Assembly (NCBI GenBank): GCA_964434955.1 | Contig: CAYSXI010000196.1 | Span: forward strand, 1-9,760 | Reading direction: 5' to 3' | Source of the DNA: JANQLU01 sp964434955 | Lineage (GTDB): Bacteria; Planctomycetota; Planctomycetia; Pirellulales; Pirellulaceae | Length of the DNA: 9,760 bases | Part shown: one piece after another, positions 1-6,303 of the stretch | Layout of the letters: every line of letters starts with the position of its first letter | Position numbering within the stretch: position 1 is the first letter of the stretch | Program-made: the position numbers and the translations under genes | The notes under the pieces: generated by a model | The model's input: the letters and a program-made list of their open reading frames with translations, nothing else | Databases searched by the model: none | Told to the model about the DNA's origin: nothing

Positions 1-291
1 CAGGACGTTGGCGTTGTAACCACCGCAGAGTCCGCGGTTTGAAGTCAGCACGAGCAGGACATTCTTTGTCTGCTCTTCTGGTTGAGTCAGCAGCGGATGA
101 CTGAAGCTGAGATCGGCCTGAGAAAGGTCAGCGACGATCTCGGAAATCTTCTTTGTATACGCGGCCGCTTCGGTCGCGCGGTCCATGGCCTTCTTGAATC
201 GCGCGGTCGCGATCAGCTCCATCGTCCGCGTGATCTTTTTGATGTTGCGGATCGACTTTCGGCGTTTATCGAGTGCTCGGGCGTTGGCCAT
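1..291 (-). CDS. atpG: ATP synthase F1 subunit gamma, N-terminal part (cut by window edge)
   Basis: Gamma is the central rotor shaft of F1; it links the c-ring to the alpha3beta3 head. The visible 97 codons start at ATG 291 (MANARALDKRRKSIRNIKK) and stay open to position 1, about a third of the usual 285-300 residues. The N-terminal helix (about residues 1-55), which forms half of the gamma coiled coil, is present, including the family pattern I-x-x-T-x-x-M-x-x-I-A-T-A near 20-31. The first strand of the Rossmann-like domain follows, with TSNRGLCGGYN at 83-93, a gamma signature. The start lies 6 bases after the stop of the DUF4870 gene with no clear Shine-Dalgarno, so translation may be coupled to that gene. 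The conserved C-terminal helix lies outside the window. The identification is secure. Confidence 0.96.
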   Translation of the reverse strand, partial: MANARALDKRRKSIRNIKKITRTMELIATARFKKAMDRATEAAAYTKKISEIVADLSQADLSFSHPLLTQPEEQTKNVLLVLTSNRGLCGGYNANVL

Positions 292-297
292 TTTTTA

Positions 298-684
298 CTA
301 CTTGATAAATCGAATGTTAAACGGATATCGATAGGGCGTGCCGGAGTTGGCCGACATGCCGCCAATGATGCCCATGATCAAACCCAGCAACCATGGAATC
401 ATTGGAACGAAAAACAAAATGCCACAAGTGGCGGCTGTGATAATCCAGGCGATGAAATGAAAAATCAGAATCATCAACTGGAAGTTCGTTGCTTCTTTTC
501 CCTGGTCATCAATGAAAGGATGGTCGTCCTTCTTGATGATCCAGATGATCAGCGAACCGAGAACACAGAACAGCCCTCCCAGTAAATGGCTTAGCATCGC
601 CATCGTCTGAGCGTCCTTTGGCACTTCGCCAAATTCCTTCGAAGCCGCAGCTTCGTTTTGGACTTCAGGGTTTTCTGAGTTCAT
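298..684 (-). CDS. DUF4870 (Tic20-like) small membrane protein inside the atp operon
   Basis: A 128-residue protein of the DUF4870 family, of unknown function. The N-terminal ~25 residues are acidic and soluble (MNSENPEVQNEAAASKEFGE). Family features follow: DAQTMAMLSHLLGG, a first membrane segment at about 29-50, IIKKDDHPFIDDQGKEATNFQ in the loop, two more hydrophobic segments at about 70-112, and the typical end YPFNIRFIK. Length and order fit stand-alone DUF4870 proteins. It starts 18 bases after the alpha stop and ends 6 bases before the gamma start, so it is almost certainly co-transcribed with the ATP synthase. Its start has only a weak GCGGTAA-like ribosome site. DUF4870 is not a known ATP synthase subunit; a role in assembly or membrane handling of Fo is inference from position alone. 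Confidence 0.9.
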   Translation of the reverse strand: MNSENPEVQNEAAASKEFGEVPKDAQTMAMLSHLLGGLFCVLGSLIIWIIKKDDHPFIDDQGKEATNFQLMILIFHFIAWIITAATCGILFFVPMIPWLLGLIMGIIGGMSANSGTPYRYPFNIRFIK

Positions 685-702
685 CGAATTACCGCAGCCG
701 GA

Positions 703-2238
703 TTAGTCCTCGGGCTTGAAGGATTGATTGAATTCTTCAAGTGCCGCACGAACGCCCTTGGTCGTATCGTGCTCCGAATCCTTCATTGCTTTTCCATCGT
801 TCTTGTTTTCGTCCATCAGCGTTACCAATTCAGGTTTTCGATCATGGACAAAAGCCAGAAACTCATCTTCCCATTGGAGAATGTTCTTGACGGGAACATT
901 GTCCAGGTAGCCTTCGTTACCGGCAAAAATAAGCATGATTTGGTCGACATCGCTCAGCGGTTTGTATTGACCCTGCTTGAGCAGTTCGACCATTCGGTAT
1001 CCCCGGTCGAGACGCTTTTGCGTGTCGGCGTCGAGATCGGTACCAAGTTGAGCAAACGCCTCCAATTCGCGGAAAGCGGCGAGCGTCAAACGCAAACCAC
1101 CAGCGACGTTTTTCATCGCTTTTACCTGGGCAGCACCGCCCACTCGCGATACGGAAATACCCGCGTTGATCGCAGGGCGAACACCCGCGAAGAACAAGTC
1201 CGGTTGGAGGTAGATCTGACCATCGGTGATCGAAATCACGTGGGTGGGAATGTAGGCGGATACTTCGCCTTCAAGTGTTTCAATGATTGGAAGCGAAGTG
1301 ATGGAACCGGCTCCCAACTCGTCGTTCAACTTACATGAACGTTCGAGCAGACGACTGTGGCAGTAAAATACGTCACCGGGGAAGGCCTCACGCCCTGGCG
1401 GACGACGCATCAAAAGTGACAGTTCGCGGTAAGCGTTGGCTTGCTTTGACAAGTCATCGTAGACTACCAGGCAATGTTCGCCTTGCCACATGAAATGTTC
1501 GGCCATCGAAGTTCCCGCGTAGGGACCGATGTACTGAAGCGGGGCAGGAGCACTGGCACCGGCGACGATCACCGTGGTGTAATCCATGGCACCGACTTCT
1601 TCGAGTGTTTTGATCACCCCGGCGACACTGGAATCCTTTTGGCCAACCGCGATGTAAAAACATTTAACGCCGGTGGCTTTCTGGTTGATAATCGCGTCAA
1701 TGGCAACCGCCGTTTTTCCGGTCTTCCGGTCACCAATGATCAATTCACGCTGACCACGACCGATCGGCGTCATCGCATCGACGGCTTTGATCCCGGTTTG
1801 CATCGGCTCGTGAACGCCTTTTCGCTCAGCCACGCCCGGGGCGATGACTTCAACGGGGCGGGTCTCCGAGGCATTGATAGGGCCTTTTCCATCAAGCGGA
1901 TTTCCAAGCGGGTCAATGACGCGGCCGACGACTTCCTGGCCAACCGGAACACTCAAAAGTTGTCCCAGGGCTTTGACTTCGTCCCCTTCGTTAATCTTGA
2001 GGTAGTCCCCAAGAATAATGACCCCGACGGAGTTTTCTTCCAGGTTAAAAGCGAGGCCGCGGATGTCACCGGGAAACTCGACCATCTCACCGGCTGCAAC
2101 TCCGGTCAAACCATGAACTCGAGCAATACCGTCACCGACTTCCAGGACCGTACCGACTTCGCGGACATCGATTTGACTGTCGTACTGCTTGATCTCTTCC
2201 TGGATGACCGAGGCGATTTCATCAGCACTGAATTTCAT
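703..2238 (-). CDS. atpA: ATP synthase F1 subunit alpha
   Basis: Alpha forms the alpha3beta3 head with beta and carries the non-catalytic nucleotide sites. The 511 residues match the usual 500-515. An N-terminal beta-barrel domain covers about 1-95 (VGDGIARVHGL at 34-44). The P-loop GDRKTGKT is at 169-176, the same numbering as in E. coli. The Walker B-type segment HCLVVYDDLSKQA is near 255-267. ISVSRVGG at 361-368 supplies the arginine finger (R365) that reaches the catalytic site on beta. The C-terminal helical domain completes it. The start at ATG 2238 has a clear GAGGAA site 5-10 bases upstream, the best ribosome site in the operon. It follows delta by 47 bases. No truncation or missing key residue was seen. 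Confidence 0.98.
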   Translation of the reverse strand: MKFSADEIASVIQEEIKQYDSQIDVREVGTVLEVGDGIARVHGLTGVAAGEMVEFPGDIRGLAFNLEENSVGVIILGDYLKINEGDEVKALGQLLSVPVGQEVVGRVIDPLGNPLDGKGPINASETRPVEVIAPGVAERKGVHEPMQTGIKAVDAMTPIGRGQRELIIGDRKTGKTAVAIDAIINQKATGVKCFYIAVGQKDSSVAGVIKTLEEVGAMDYTTVIVAGASAPAPLQYIGPYAGTSMAEHFMWQGEHCLVVYDDLSKQANAYRELSLLMRRPPGREAFPGDVFYCHSRLLERSCKLNDELGAGSITSLPIIETLEGEVSAYIPTHVISITDGQIYLQPDLFFAGVRPAINAGISVSRVGGAAQVKAMKNVAGGLRLTLAAFRELEAFAQLGTDLDADTQKRLDRGYRMVELLKQGQYKPLSDVDQIMLIFAGNEGYLDNVPVKNILQWEDEFLAFVHDRKPELVTLMDENKNDGKAMKDSEHDTTKGVRAALEEFNQSFKPED

Positions 2239-2285
2239 TGAATTCCTCGTACACGTTTATTGTTTTGGTGATTCGGACTCGCCGT

Positions 2286-2912
2286 CTATTCCGACGCGAA
2301 CCGATCAAGTGATTTTCGAATTTCCTGTCCAGCACGTTGGACGGCACCATGGCGAACCCGATTCAGTTCATTTGCAATACTGGAATCGAAAACGGTATCG
2401 CCAACTCGGACGACCATTCCACCAATGATGTTGGGGTCGACGTCGGTTCTGACGAGGACGTCCTTGCCGAGAAACGTCGATAGTTTTTCGGCAATTTTGT
2501 TTCGCAAACCGTCGTCAATTTCATCGGCGGTGGTTACTCGGGCTTCCACCTTGCCGGCCATTTCCTGATACATCTTTTGAGCGCTTTGTCGAACGGCGAA
2601 AAGGCAATCGAATCGGCCTTTCTCCACCAGGACTTTGAGGAAACGCTTGAACTCTTCGGAGCACTTGGCCGCCGTCGTCACTTTGTCGACGACGGCAAGT
2701 TTTTCGGGTGTCGCGACCCTTGGTGATTCCAGGGCAAGTCGAATCGAATCAAGTTTCGACATGGCATCGGTAAACGAATCGAGTTCCTCGAGAACTTGAT
2801 CCATGTTTCCGGCTTCTTGGCCGACACTCAACATGGCCTTTGCATACACATCGCCAAGATATTGGCGGTCGGTATCAAAAACCGTCGGTTGTGTCGTTTG
2901 GACTTCAGCCAT
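2286..2912 (-). CDS. atpH: ATP synthase F1 subunit delta (OSCP)
   Basis: Delta sits on top of F1 and joins the alpha N-termini to the b-subunit stalk. At 208 residues it is slightly longer than the usual 175-185; the extra residues are mainly a polar N-terminal stretch (MAEVQTTQPTVFDTDRQ). The helical domain opens with YAKAMLSVGQEAG. The family pattern FLKVLVEKGRFDCL lies in the middle, and the C-terminal beta domain has IIGGMVVRVGDTVFDSSI, the OSCP/delta signature. The start at ATG 2912 has only a weak GAG upstream. The gene lies 26 bases after atpF and 47 bases before atpA, the normal bacterial order. Confidence 0.96.
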   Translation of the reverse strand: MAEVQTTQPTVFDTDRQYLGDVYAKAMLSVGQEAGNMDQVLEELDSFTDAMSKLDSIRLALESPRVATPEKLAVVDKVTTAAKCSEEFKRFLKVLVEKGRFDCLFAVRQSAQKMYQEMAGKVEARVTTADEIDDGLRNKIAEKLSTFLGKDVLVRTDVDPNIIGGMVVRVGDTVFDSSIANELNRVRHGAVQRAGQEIRKSLDRFASE

Positions 2913-2938
2913 TTTTGATTGCTCGACAAAAACCTGGG

Positions 2939-3493
2939 TTAGTTATTACTGACAAACCGATCGAGAGAATCCTCGATCAATTTCTGGTGCGAATCCCGAT
3001 TCAACTCTTTGCTGACGAGACTGCCGGCAAGTGAAACAGCCGAATCCACACTGCGTTCCGCAAGTTCGCGAACCGCTTGATCCTTGGCCGCCTCGATCTC
3101 GGCGACGGCGCGTTCCCGCTGTCGCTGAGCTTCGGCATTGGCATCGTCCAGGATCTTCTGCTTGGCGGTTGCCGCTTCGGCTTTGGCATCTGCCAACATT
3201 TGCTTGACTTCTTCGCCTGCGTGCTCGAGCTTGTTTTCATACTCTTGCAGCATGGTTTGCGCTTTCTCATTGGCGATGCGGGCCGACTCGATGTCGTCCG
3301 CAATTCCTTTGTCGCGCTCATCCAGTGCCGTGATGATCGGCTTCCAGGCAAACTTGCCCAAAACGATCAGCAACACCACGAAGATAATTACCGTGAACAA
3401 GGCCAGGTCAGGATTGAATTCAATCGCCTGGGGGCTTCCGCCGCCCTTGGACTCGGCAAGCAAAGCTGAAACCTGGAACAGAGTCTCAGTCAT
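2939..3493 (-). CDS. atpF: ATP synthase Fo subunit b (peripheral stalk)
   Basis: Subunit b anchors the peripheral stalk in the membrane and holds F1 still against rotor torque. The 184 residues have one membrane segment at about 32-50 (LFTVIIFVVLLIVLGKFAWK). A long charged heptad-like helix follows from about 52 to 165, rich in Ala, Glu, Lys and Gln, as in the b dimerisation region, and the C-terminal end should bind delta. The FAWKPI stretch just after the membrane helix is typical of the family. About 30 polar residues precede the membrane helix, where E. coli has only a few; these should lie outside the cytoplasm. Only one b-type gene is present, so a homodimer is likely. ATG 3493 has a good GGAGAA site. 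The gene lies 36 bases after atpE. Confidence 0.97.
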   Translation of the reverse strand: MTETLFQVSALLAESKGGGSPQAIEFNPDLALFTVIIFVVLLIVLGKFAWKPIITALDERDKGIADDIESARIANEKAQTMLQEYENKLEHAGEEVKQMLADAKAEAATAKQKILDDANAEAQRQRERAVAEIEAAKDQAVRELAERSVDSAVSLAGSLVSKELNRDSHQKLIEDSLDRFVSNN

Positions 3494-3529
3494 CGAATTT
3501 CTCCGAAAAAGTTTTCAACCGGAACGACG

Positions 3530-3880
3530 TTACTTGATGATACAAACGATCAAAGCAAAGAACGCAGCACCCTCGATCAACGCGGCCGCAATAATCATGG
3601 CCGTTTGAATTCGACCGGCCATTTCAGGCTGACGTGCCATCGAAGCACATGCCGACTCACCGATCTTGCCAATCCCCAGACCCGCACCGATGATTGCCAG
3701 GCCAGCACCAATGGCAGCCAAACCAGTGTAAGGAGATGTTTCACCGTCGTTCGCGTTGATCGCGATGGTGCCTTGTTGAGCGACCAAGCCCTCTTGAGCA
3801 GAAGCATCGGTTGCAGCAAATGCTGAGACGCAAACACCGACCAAAAGAACCAACAAAAATACTTTGAACCACTTCGCCAT
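3530..3880 (-). CDS. atpE: ATP synthase Fo subunit c (proteolipid) with N-terminal leader
   Basis: Subunit c forms the rotor ring that carries protons. The 116 residues exceed the usual 70-90 because of the N-terminus. Residues 1-28 look like a signal peptide: basic MAKWFK, hydrophobic FLLVLLVGVCVSAFA, then possible cleavage after SAFA (22) or ASA (28). About 20 polar residues follow before the hairpin. Helix 1 has GAGLGIG (65-71), the loop has ARQPE (82-86), and helix 2 has IEGAAFFALIV with the ion-binding Glu at 103. The sodium-site Gln of helix 1 aligns with Ile70, and the Ser after the Glu is Gly104, so proton coupling is expected. ATG 3880 was chosen because it has a GGAG site about 8 bases upstream; an upstream start at 3928 adds a non-conserved basic stretch without a ribosome site. 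Confidence 0.96.
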   Translation of the reverse strand: MAKWFKVFLLVLLVGVCVSAFAATDASAQEGLVAQQGTIAINANDGETSPYTGLAAIGAGLAIIGAGLGIGKIGESACASMARQPEMAGRIQTAMIIAAALIEGAAFFALIVCIIK

Positions 3881-3944
3881 GTCGAAACTCCGAAATTTAA
3901 AAAATGTTTCTAAACCGTTTCTTCTCAACTGCCGTCATACGGTC

Positions 3945-5306
3945 TTAGTGAGCATGTTGAGCCGAACCGATAAAAAGAGCTGCTAAGAAAGTAAATACAT
4001 ACGCCTGCAAAAATGCGACGAACAATTCCAAAATACTAAAGGCCACGGTCGCGAGTCCGGCGATGGGAGCCACCGCATAGAACAACGCGGTACCCACGGT
4101 GACGCCAATGAAAGCAACGAGTACCGCAAGAACCAAGTGACCGGCAAACATGTTGGCAAACAATCGAACGGCCAACACGAAATGTTTCACAAATAGACCA
4201 AAAATCTCGATGACCCAGATCATCGGGATCAAAATCACAGCCAACAGAGGCGGTAGATCCATCGACGGAACCTGGGCTTTGAGGAAGCCAACGACGCCCA
4301 TTTTCTTCATCCCGGAGCCGACCACCACGCACATCACCGAAATCGCCAAAACGCTTGTCACCGCAAGCGATCCAGTCGCCGAACCCAACTGGGGAATCAT
4401 GCCCAGCAAATTCAGGCAAAGGATGAAAAAGAAGGTGGTTAAAAGGAAGGGCAAAAATCGATTGGTGTCTTTTTCACCAATCGCTGGCTTGGCAATTTCA
4501 TCACGCACATAGACCACGAATACTTCCAGCAAATTCCAGAAACGACCCTTGGCCTGTTTTCCACCACGGATCTTTGTCGCCAAAGTCGTGAACAATCCGA
4601 CAACGATGATGGCGGCCAACAATTCAAGCGCCATGAATTTGGTCGGCTGTCCACGAAATACAACGTAGTCCCCGACTTTGACTTCCTGCATTCCCGTCTT
4701 TGGAATGTCGAGGTGCGTATGGAAAGGAAGATGAAGCGATTCAGCGTCTTTGACGTGGTCGAACAAGTGACCGGTGTCCAATTGACTCTTCATCCCCTCA
4801 CTGAGTTTTTCCCCGAGCGTCATGTCGGGTTCATGGAAGAACGAGCTGCCGTGATGTTCACCACCGTGGCCATCACCGTGATCGTCATGATGCGCGTCGT
4901 CCCCGTGCCCGTCGTCCCCGTGCGCGTCGTCCCCGTGCGCGTCGTCCCCGTGATCATCTTTCTTCGAGTGATCATCCTTGCTGTGATCATCGTCAGCATG
5001 ATCTTTGTCGCCATGCTTATCGTCTTTGTGGTCTTGTTTGTTGTCCTTTGAGTGATCATCTTTCGCATGATCATCTTTCTTTGAGTGATCATCTTTCGCA
5101 TGATCATCTTTCTTCGAGTGATCATCTTTCGCATGATCATCCTGCTTCGAATCGTCGGATTTCTTGTCCTGTTTTTTGGTCGAAGCATCATCCGATTTCT
5201 TGGACTCCGATTTTGGATCCTGCGGGTTCGCAAAATCGTTACTTTCGTTGGCCAAATCGTCGGTAAAGATGTCGTTGTTTCCGTGTAACACGCTATTTCC
5301 AATCAT
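3945..5306 (-). CDS. atpB: ATP synthase Fo subunit a with Asp/His/Lys-rich N-terminal tail
   Basis: Subunit a forms the two proton half-channels next to the c-ring. Numbering is from ATG 5306 (453 residues; 240-280 is usual in E. coli-type proteins, longer in some phyla). Residues ~30-154 are a low-complexity tail of Asp, His, Lys and Gly built from DDHAKDDHSKK and GDDAH repeats. The family region begins near HEPDMTLGEKL and has about six hydrophobic segments between 225 and 448. LAVRLFANMFAGH carries the essential Arg (R381); His390 and Glu427 occupy the places of E. coli Glu219 and His245, the swapped pair known from other lineages. LQAYVF at about 433-438 is conserved. No start has a clear ribosome site: GTG 5318 lies inside a short hairpin, and GTG 5291 has a GGAAA upstream. 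The frame stays open through the tail, so the extension is probably real. Confidence 0.94.
   Translation of the reverse strand: MIGNSVLHGNNDIFTDDLANESNDFANPQDPKSESKKSDDASTKKQDKKSDDSKQDDHAKDDHSKKDDHAKDDHSKKDDHAKDDHSKDNKQDHKDDKHGDKDHADDDHSKDDHSKKDDHGDDAHGDDAHGDDGHGDDAHHDDHGDGHGGEHHGSSFFHEPDMTLGEKLSEGMKSQLDTGHLFDHVKDAESLHLPFHTHLDIPKTGMQEVKVGDYVVFRGQPTKFMALELLAAIIVVGLFTTLATKIRGGKQAKGRFWNLLEVFVVYVRDEIAKPAIGEKDTNRFLPFLLTTFFFILCLNLLGMIPQLGSATGSLAVTSVLAISVMCVVVGSGMKKMGVVGFLKAQVPSMDLPPLLAVILIPMIWVIEIFGLFVKHFVLAVRLFANMFAGHLVLAVLVAFIGVTVGTALFYAVAPIAGLATVAFSILELFVAFLQAYVFTFLAALFIGSAQHAH
4890..4949 (-). repeat. 15-bp tandem repeat (four units) inside atpB
   Basis: Four head-to-tail units of 15 bases encode GDDAH, GDDAH, GDDGH, GDDAH. 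In coding sense the unit is GGGGACGACGCGCAC; one unit has a GCG to GGG change and the last ends CAT instead of CAC. Near-identity at third codon positions points to recent copying by slippage or unequal exchange. The unit length is a multiple of three, so copy-number change would not break the frame. Confidence 0.93.
5046..5141 (-). repeat. 33-bp tandem repeat (about three units) inside atpB
   Basis: Three head-to-tail units encode DDHAKDDHSKK; the last is complete except that its final codon is GAC. The first two units differ by one base in 33 (TCG versus TCA for Ser), and the second and third agree over 30 bases. Each unit holds two TGATCA palindromes because Asp-Asp-His is coded GATGATCA(C/T). 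There are no spacers between units, so it is not CRISPR. Confidence 0.93.
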
Positions 5307-5315
5307 TGCAAATGC

Positions 5316-5329
5316 CACGAAAAATCGTG
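5316..5329 (-). promoter_or_regulatory. Short hairpin just upstream of the atpB start
   Basis: A perfect inverted repeat CACGA-TTTT-TCGTG (minus-strand sense) lies 9 bases before ATG 5306 and covers the alternative GTG start at 5318. It sits where a ribosome site would be expected and no Shine-Dalgarno is seen. A 5-bp stem is short and could arise by chance. Confidence 0.35.
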
Positions 5330-5372
5330 CGGCGAAATCACGTCAATAACTTAACAGCTTGAGGGAACTTCA

Positions 5373-5861
5373 CTAGGTGGACGCACTCGAATTTCTCGAA
5401 GAAGTTTCCGTGCCAATCGATTCTTCGTCGTCGTTCAACTTCATCAGGTGCTGAGCCGAACTGAGAACCAAGCCCACAAAGTAAAATACGAAAACGGGAA
5501 TCAAAACCTGATTCACAAATCCGCCTTCGCTCGTGATGTCTGCGATAAAAATAATGGCCAGTGGAAAAAATGTTCGCACGGCCAGTGAACCGAAGAGCCG
5601 AAGGGTCACCCAGTCGACTCCCTGAGGACGCTCCGCAATTAATTGTCCGACGACCTGGCAAAGCACCATCATGCCAAATACCAAAATCAAATCGCCGATT
5701 GAGCAGCGAAACACGCCCAGTTGAATCAAGAGCAGCAGACCCAATAGAACAAGCAGCTGAACGACCACGATCAGGGACGCGCGCAAGAATAGTCCTGCGT
5801 TGGTGTCCTCCCCGATTCGGGTGAGCAACTTGCCGATTGGAGAATCTTGCTTGCCCATCAT
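5373..5861 (-). CDS. atpI: AtpI-like four-helix membrane protein of the ATP synthase operon
   Basis: A 162-residue membrane protein in the place of atpI (uncI), first or second gene of many atp operons. AtpI proteins assist c-ring assembly and have been linked to magnesium supply. Four hydrophobic segments are seen at about 24-49, 53-74, 84-106 and 113-137, with a short polar start (MMGKQDSPIGKLLTRIGED) and a Ser/Thr/Glu-rich end, the layout of the ATP-synt_I family. No single motif is decisive, so the assignment rests on topology, length and position. The gene starts at ATG 5861 or the adjacent ATG 5858, with no clear ribosome site, 33 bases after the AtpZ-like gene. A gap of 54-66 bases follows before atpB. 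It could instead be a lineage-specific membrane protein in the same slot. Confidence 0.72.
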   Translation of the reverse strand: MMGKQDSPIGKLLTRIGEDTNAGLFLRASLIVVVQLLVLLGLLLLIQLGVFRCSIGDLILVFGMMVLCQVVGQLIAERPQGVDWVTLRLFGSLAVRTFFPLAIIFIADITSEGGFVNQVLIPVFVFYFVGLVLSSAQHLMKLNDDEESIGTETSSRNSSAST

Positions 5862-5894
5862 TTCGATTGCGGTTGTTGAATCGAATCAGAAGAT

Positions 5895-6182
5895 TCAATT
5901 CTTGTTTAACTCTTGCGTTAACTTGAAAAGCTGCCAGCCTGATGCAAACATGCCAAACGCGGTGCCCAAAAGAATGAACACGATTTTGGTGCCCAACCAC
6001 TGGTCAACGTAGTAGCCGCCGATTGCGGGCAGGGCCATCATCAAGCAGATGGCAGTGATCTTTGAAACGATGTCCAAAGCTTTCGCAGTTTGCGAACGGT
6101 CGTCTATCTTATCGACGGATTCTTCATCTTCGGATCGAGTATTCGATGGATGCGGATCTCGATCAGAAGTGTCTTTTTCCAT
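5895..6182 (-). CDS. atpZ: AtpZ/AtpI-family two-helix protein (ATP synthase gene 1)
   Basis: A 95-residue protein, first gene of the operon. Residues 1-35 are charged and Asp/Glu/Ser-rich. Two membrane helices follow at about 38-58 and 66-88, joined by GGYYVDQWLGTK, which fits the G-x-x-x-D-x-x-x-G-T pattern of the AtpZ family (PF09527). In Bacillus, AtpZ and AtpI have been linked to magnesium or calcium handling for the synthase; other work points to assembly. The start at ATG 6182 has no Shine-Dalgarno; a 7-bp hairpin sits 8 bases upstream. Its promoter is probably the TTGACC/TAGATT pair at 6275-6303. Family assignment is good; function in this organism is inferred. Confidence 0.87.
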   Translation of the reverse strand: MEKDTSDRDPHPSNTRSEDEESVDKIDDRSQTAKALDIVSKITAICLMMALPAIGGYYVDQWLGTKIVFILLGTAFGMFASGWQLFKLTQELNKN

Positions 6183-6190
6183 CGCAAGTG

Positions 6191-6208
6191 GGCAACCGAG
6201 GGGTTGCC
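6191..6208 (-). promoter_or_regulatory. Leader hairpin at the atpZ ribosome-entry site
   Basis: A perfect 7-bp inverted repeat, GGCAACC-CCTC-GGTTGCC in minus-strand sense, ends 8 bases before the atpZ ATG. It takes the place of a Shine-Dalgarno in the first gene of the operon, so it could limit initiation or be a protein site. No run of T follows it, so it is not a typical intrinsic terminator. Confidence 0.6.
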
Positions 6209-6274
6209 TTCAATGCCGTTTCAAACCCCAAAAACAGCGCATTTGGAACAGAGTTCGCCTCAAGGCCGCAAGTC

Positions 6275-6303
6275 AATCTATCTGAGGTACAAACAGGGGT
6301 CAA
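6275..6303 (-). promoter_or_regulatory. Sigma70-like promoter for the atp operon
   Basis: On the minus strand, TTGACC (6298-6303, five of six to consensus) and TAGATT (6275-6280, four of six) are separated by exactly 17 bases. Transcription would start near 6268, giving a leader of about 85 bases that includes the hairpin at 6191-6208. It is the best promoter seen upstream of atpZ and points in the right direction. Confidence 0.65.

Noticed and set aside
724..1338. 204-codon plus-strand open frame opposite atpA
   Set aside because: Shadow of the alpha gene; no domain, no sensible ribosome site.
1474..2241. 255-codon plus-strand open frame opposite atpA
   Set aside because: It is the antisense of the well-conserved alpha gene, has no family resemblance, and is open only because of codon bias in atpA.
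3881..3928. Upstream start for subunit c (132 residues)
   Set aside because: The added stretch is not conserved-looking and has no ribosome site, while ATG 3880 has GGAG at a good distance and begins the leader.
5046..5141. Regular repeats that might suggest a CRISPR array
   Set aside because: Units are directly adjacent with no unique spacers and are in frame within atpB.
5048..5266. Plus-strand open frames with DHLS-type repeats
   Set aside because: They are reverse-strand readings of the atpB tandem repeats; repeats of in-frame period open other frames automatically.
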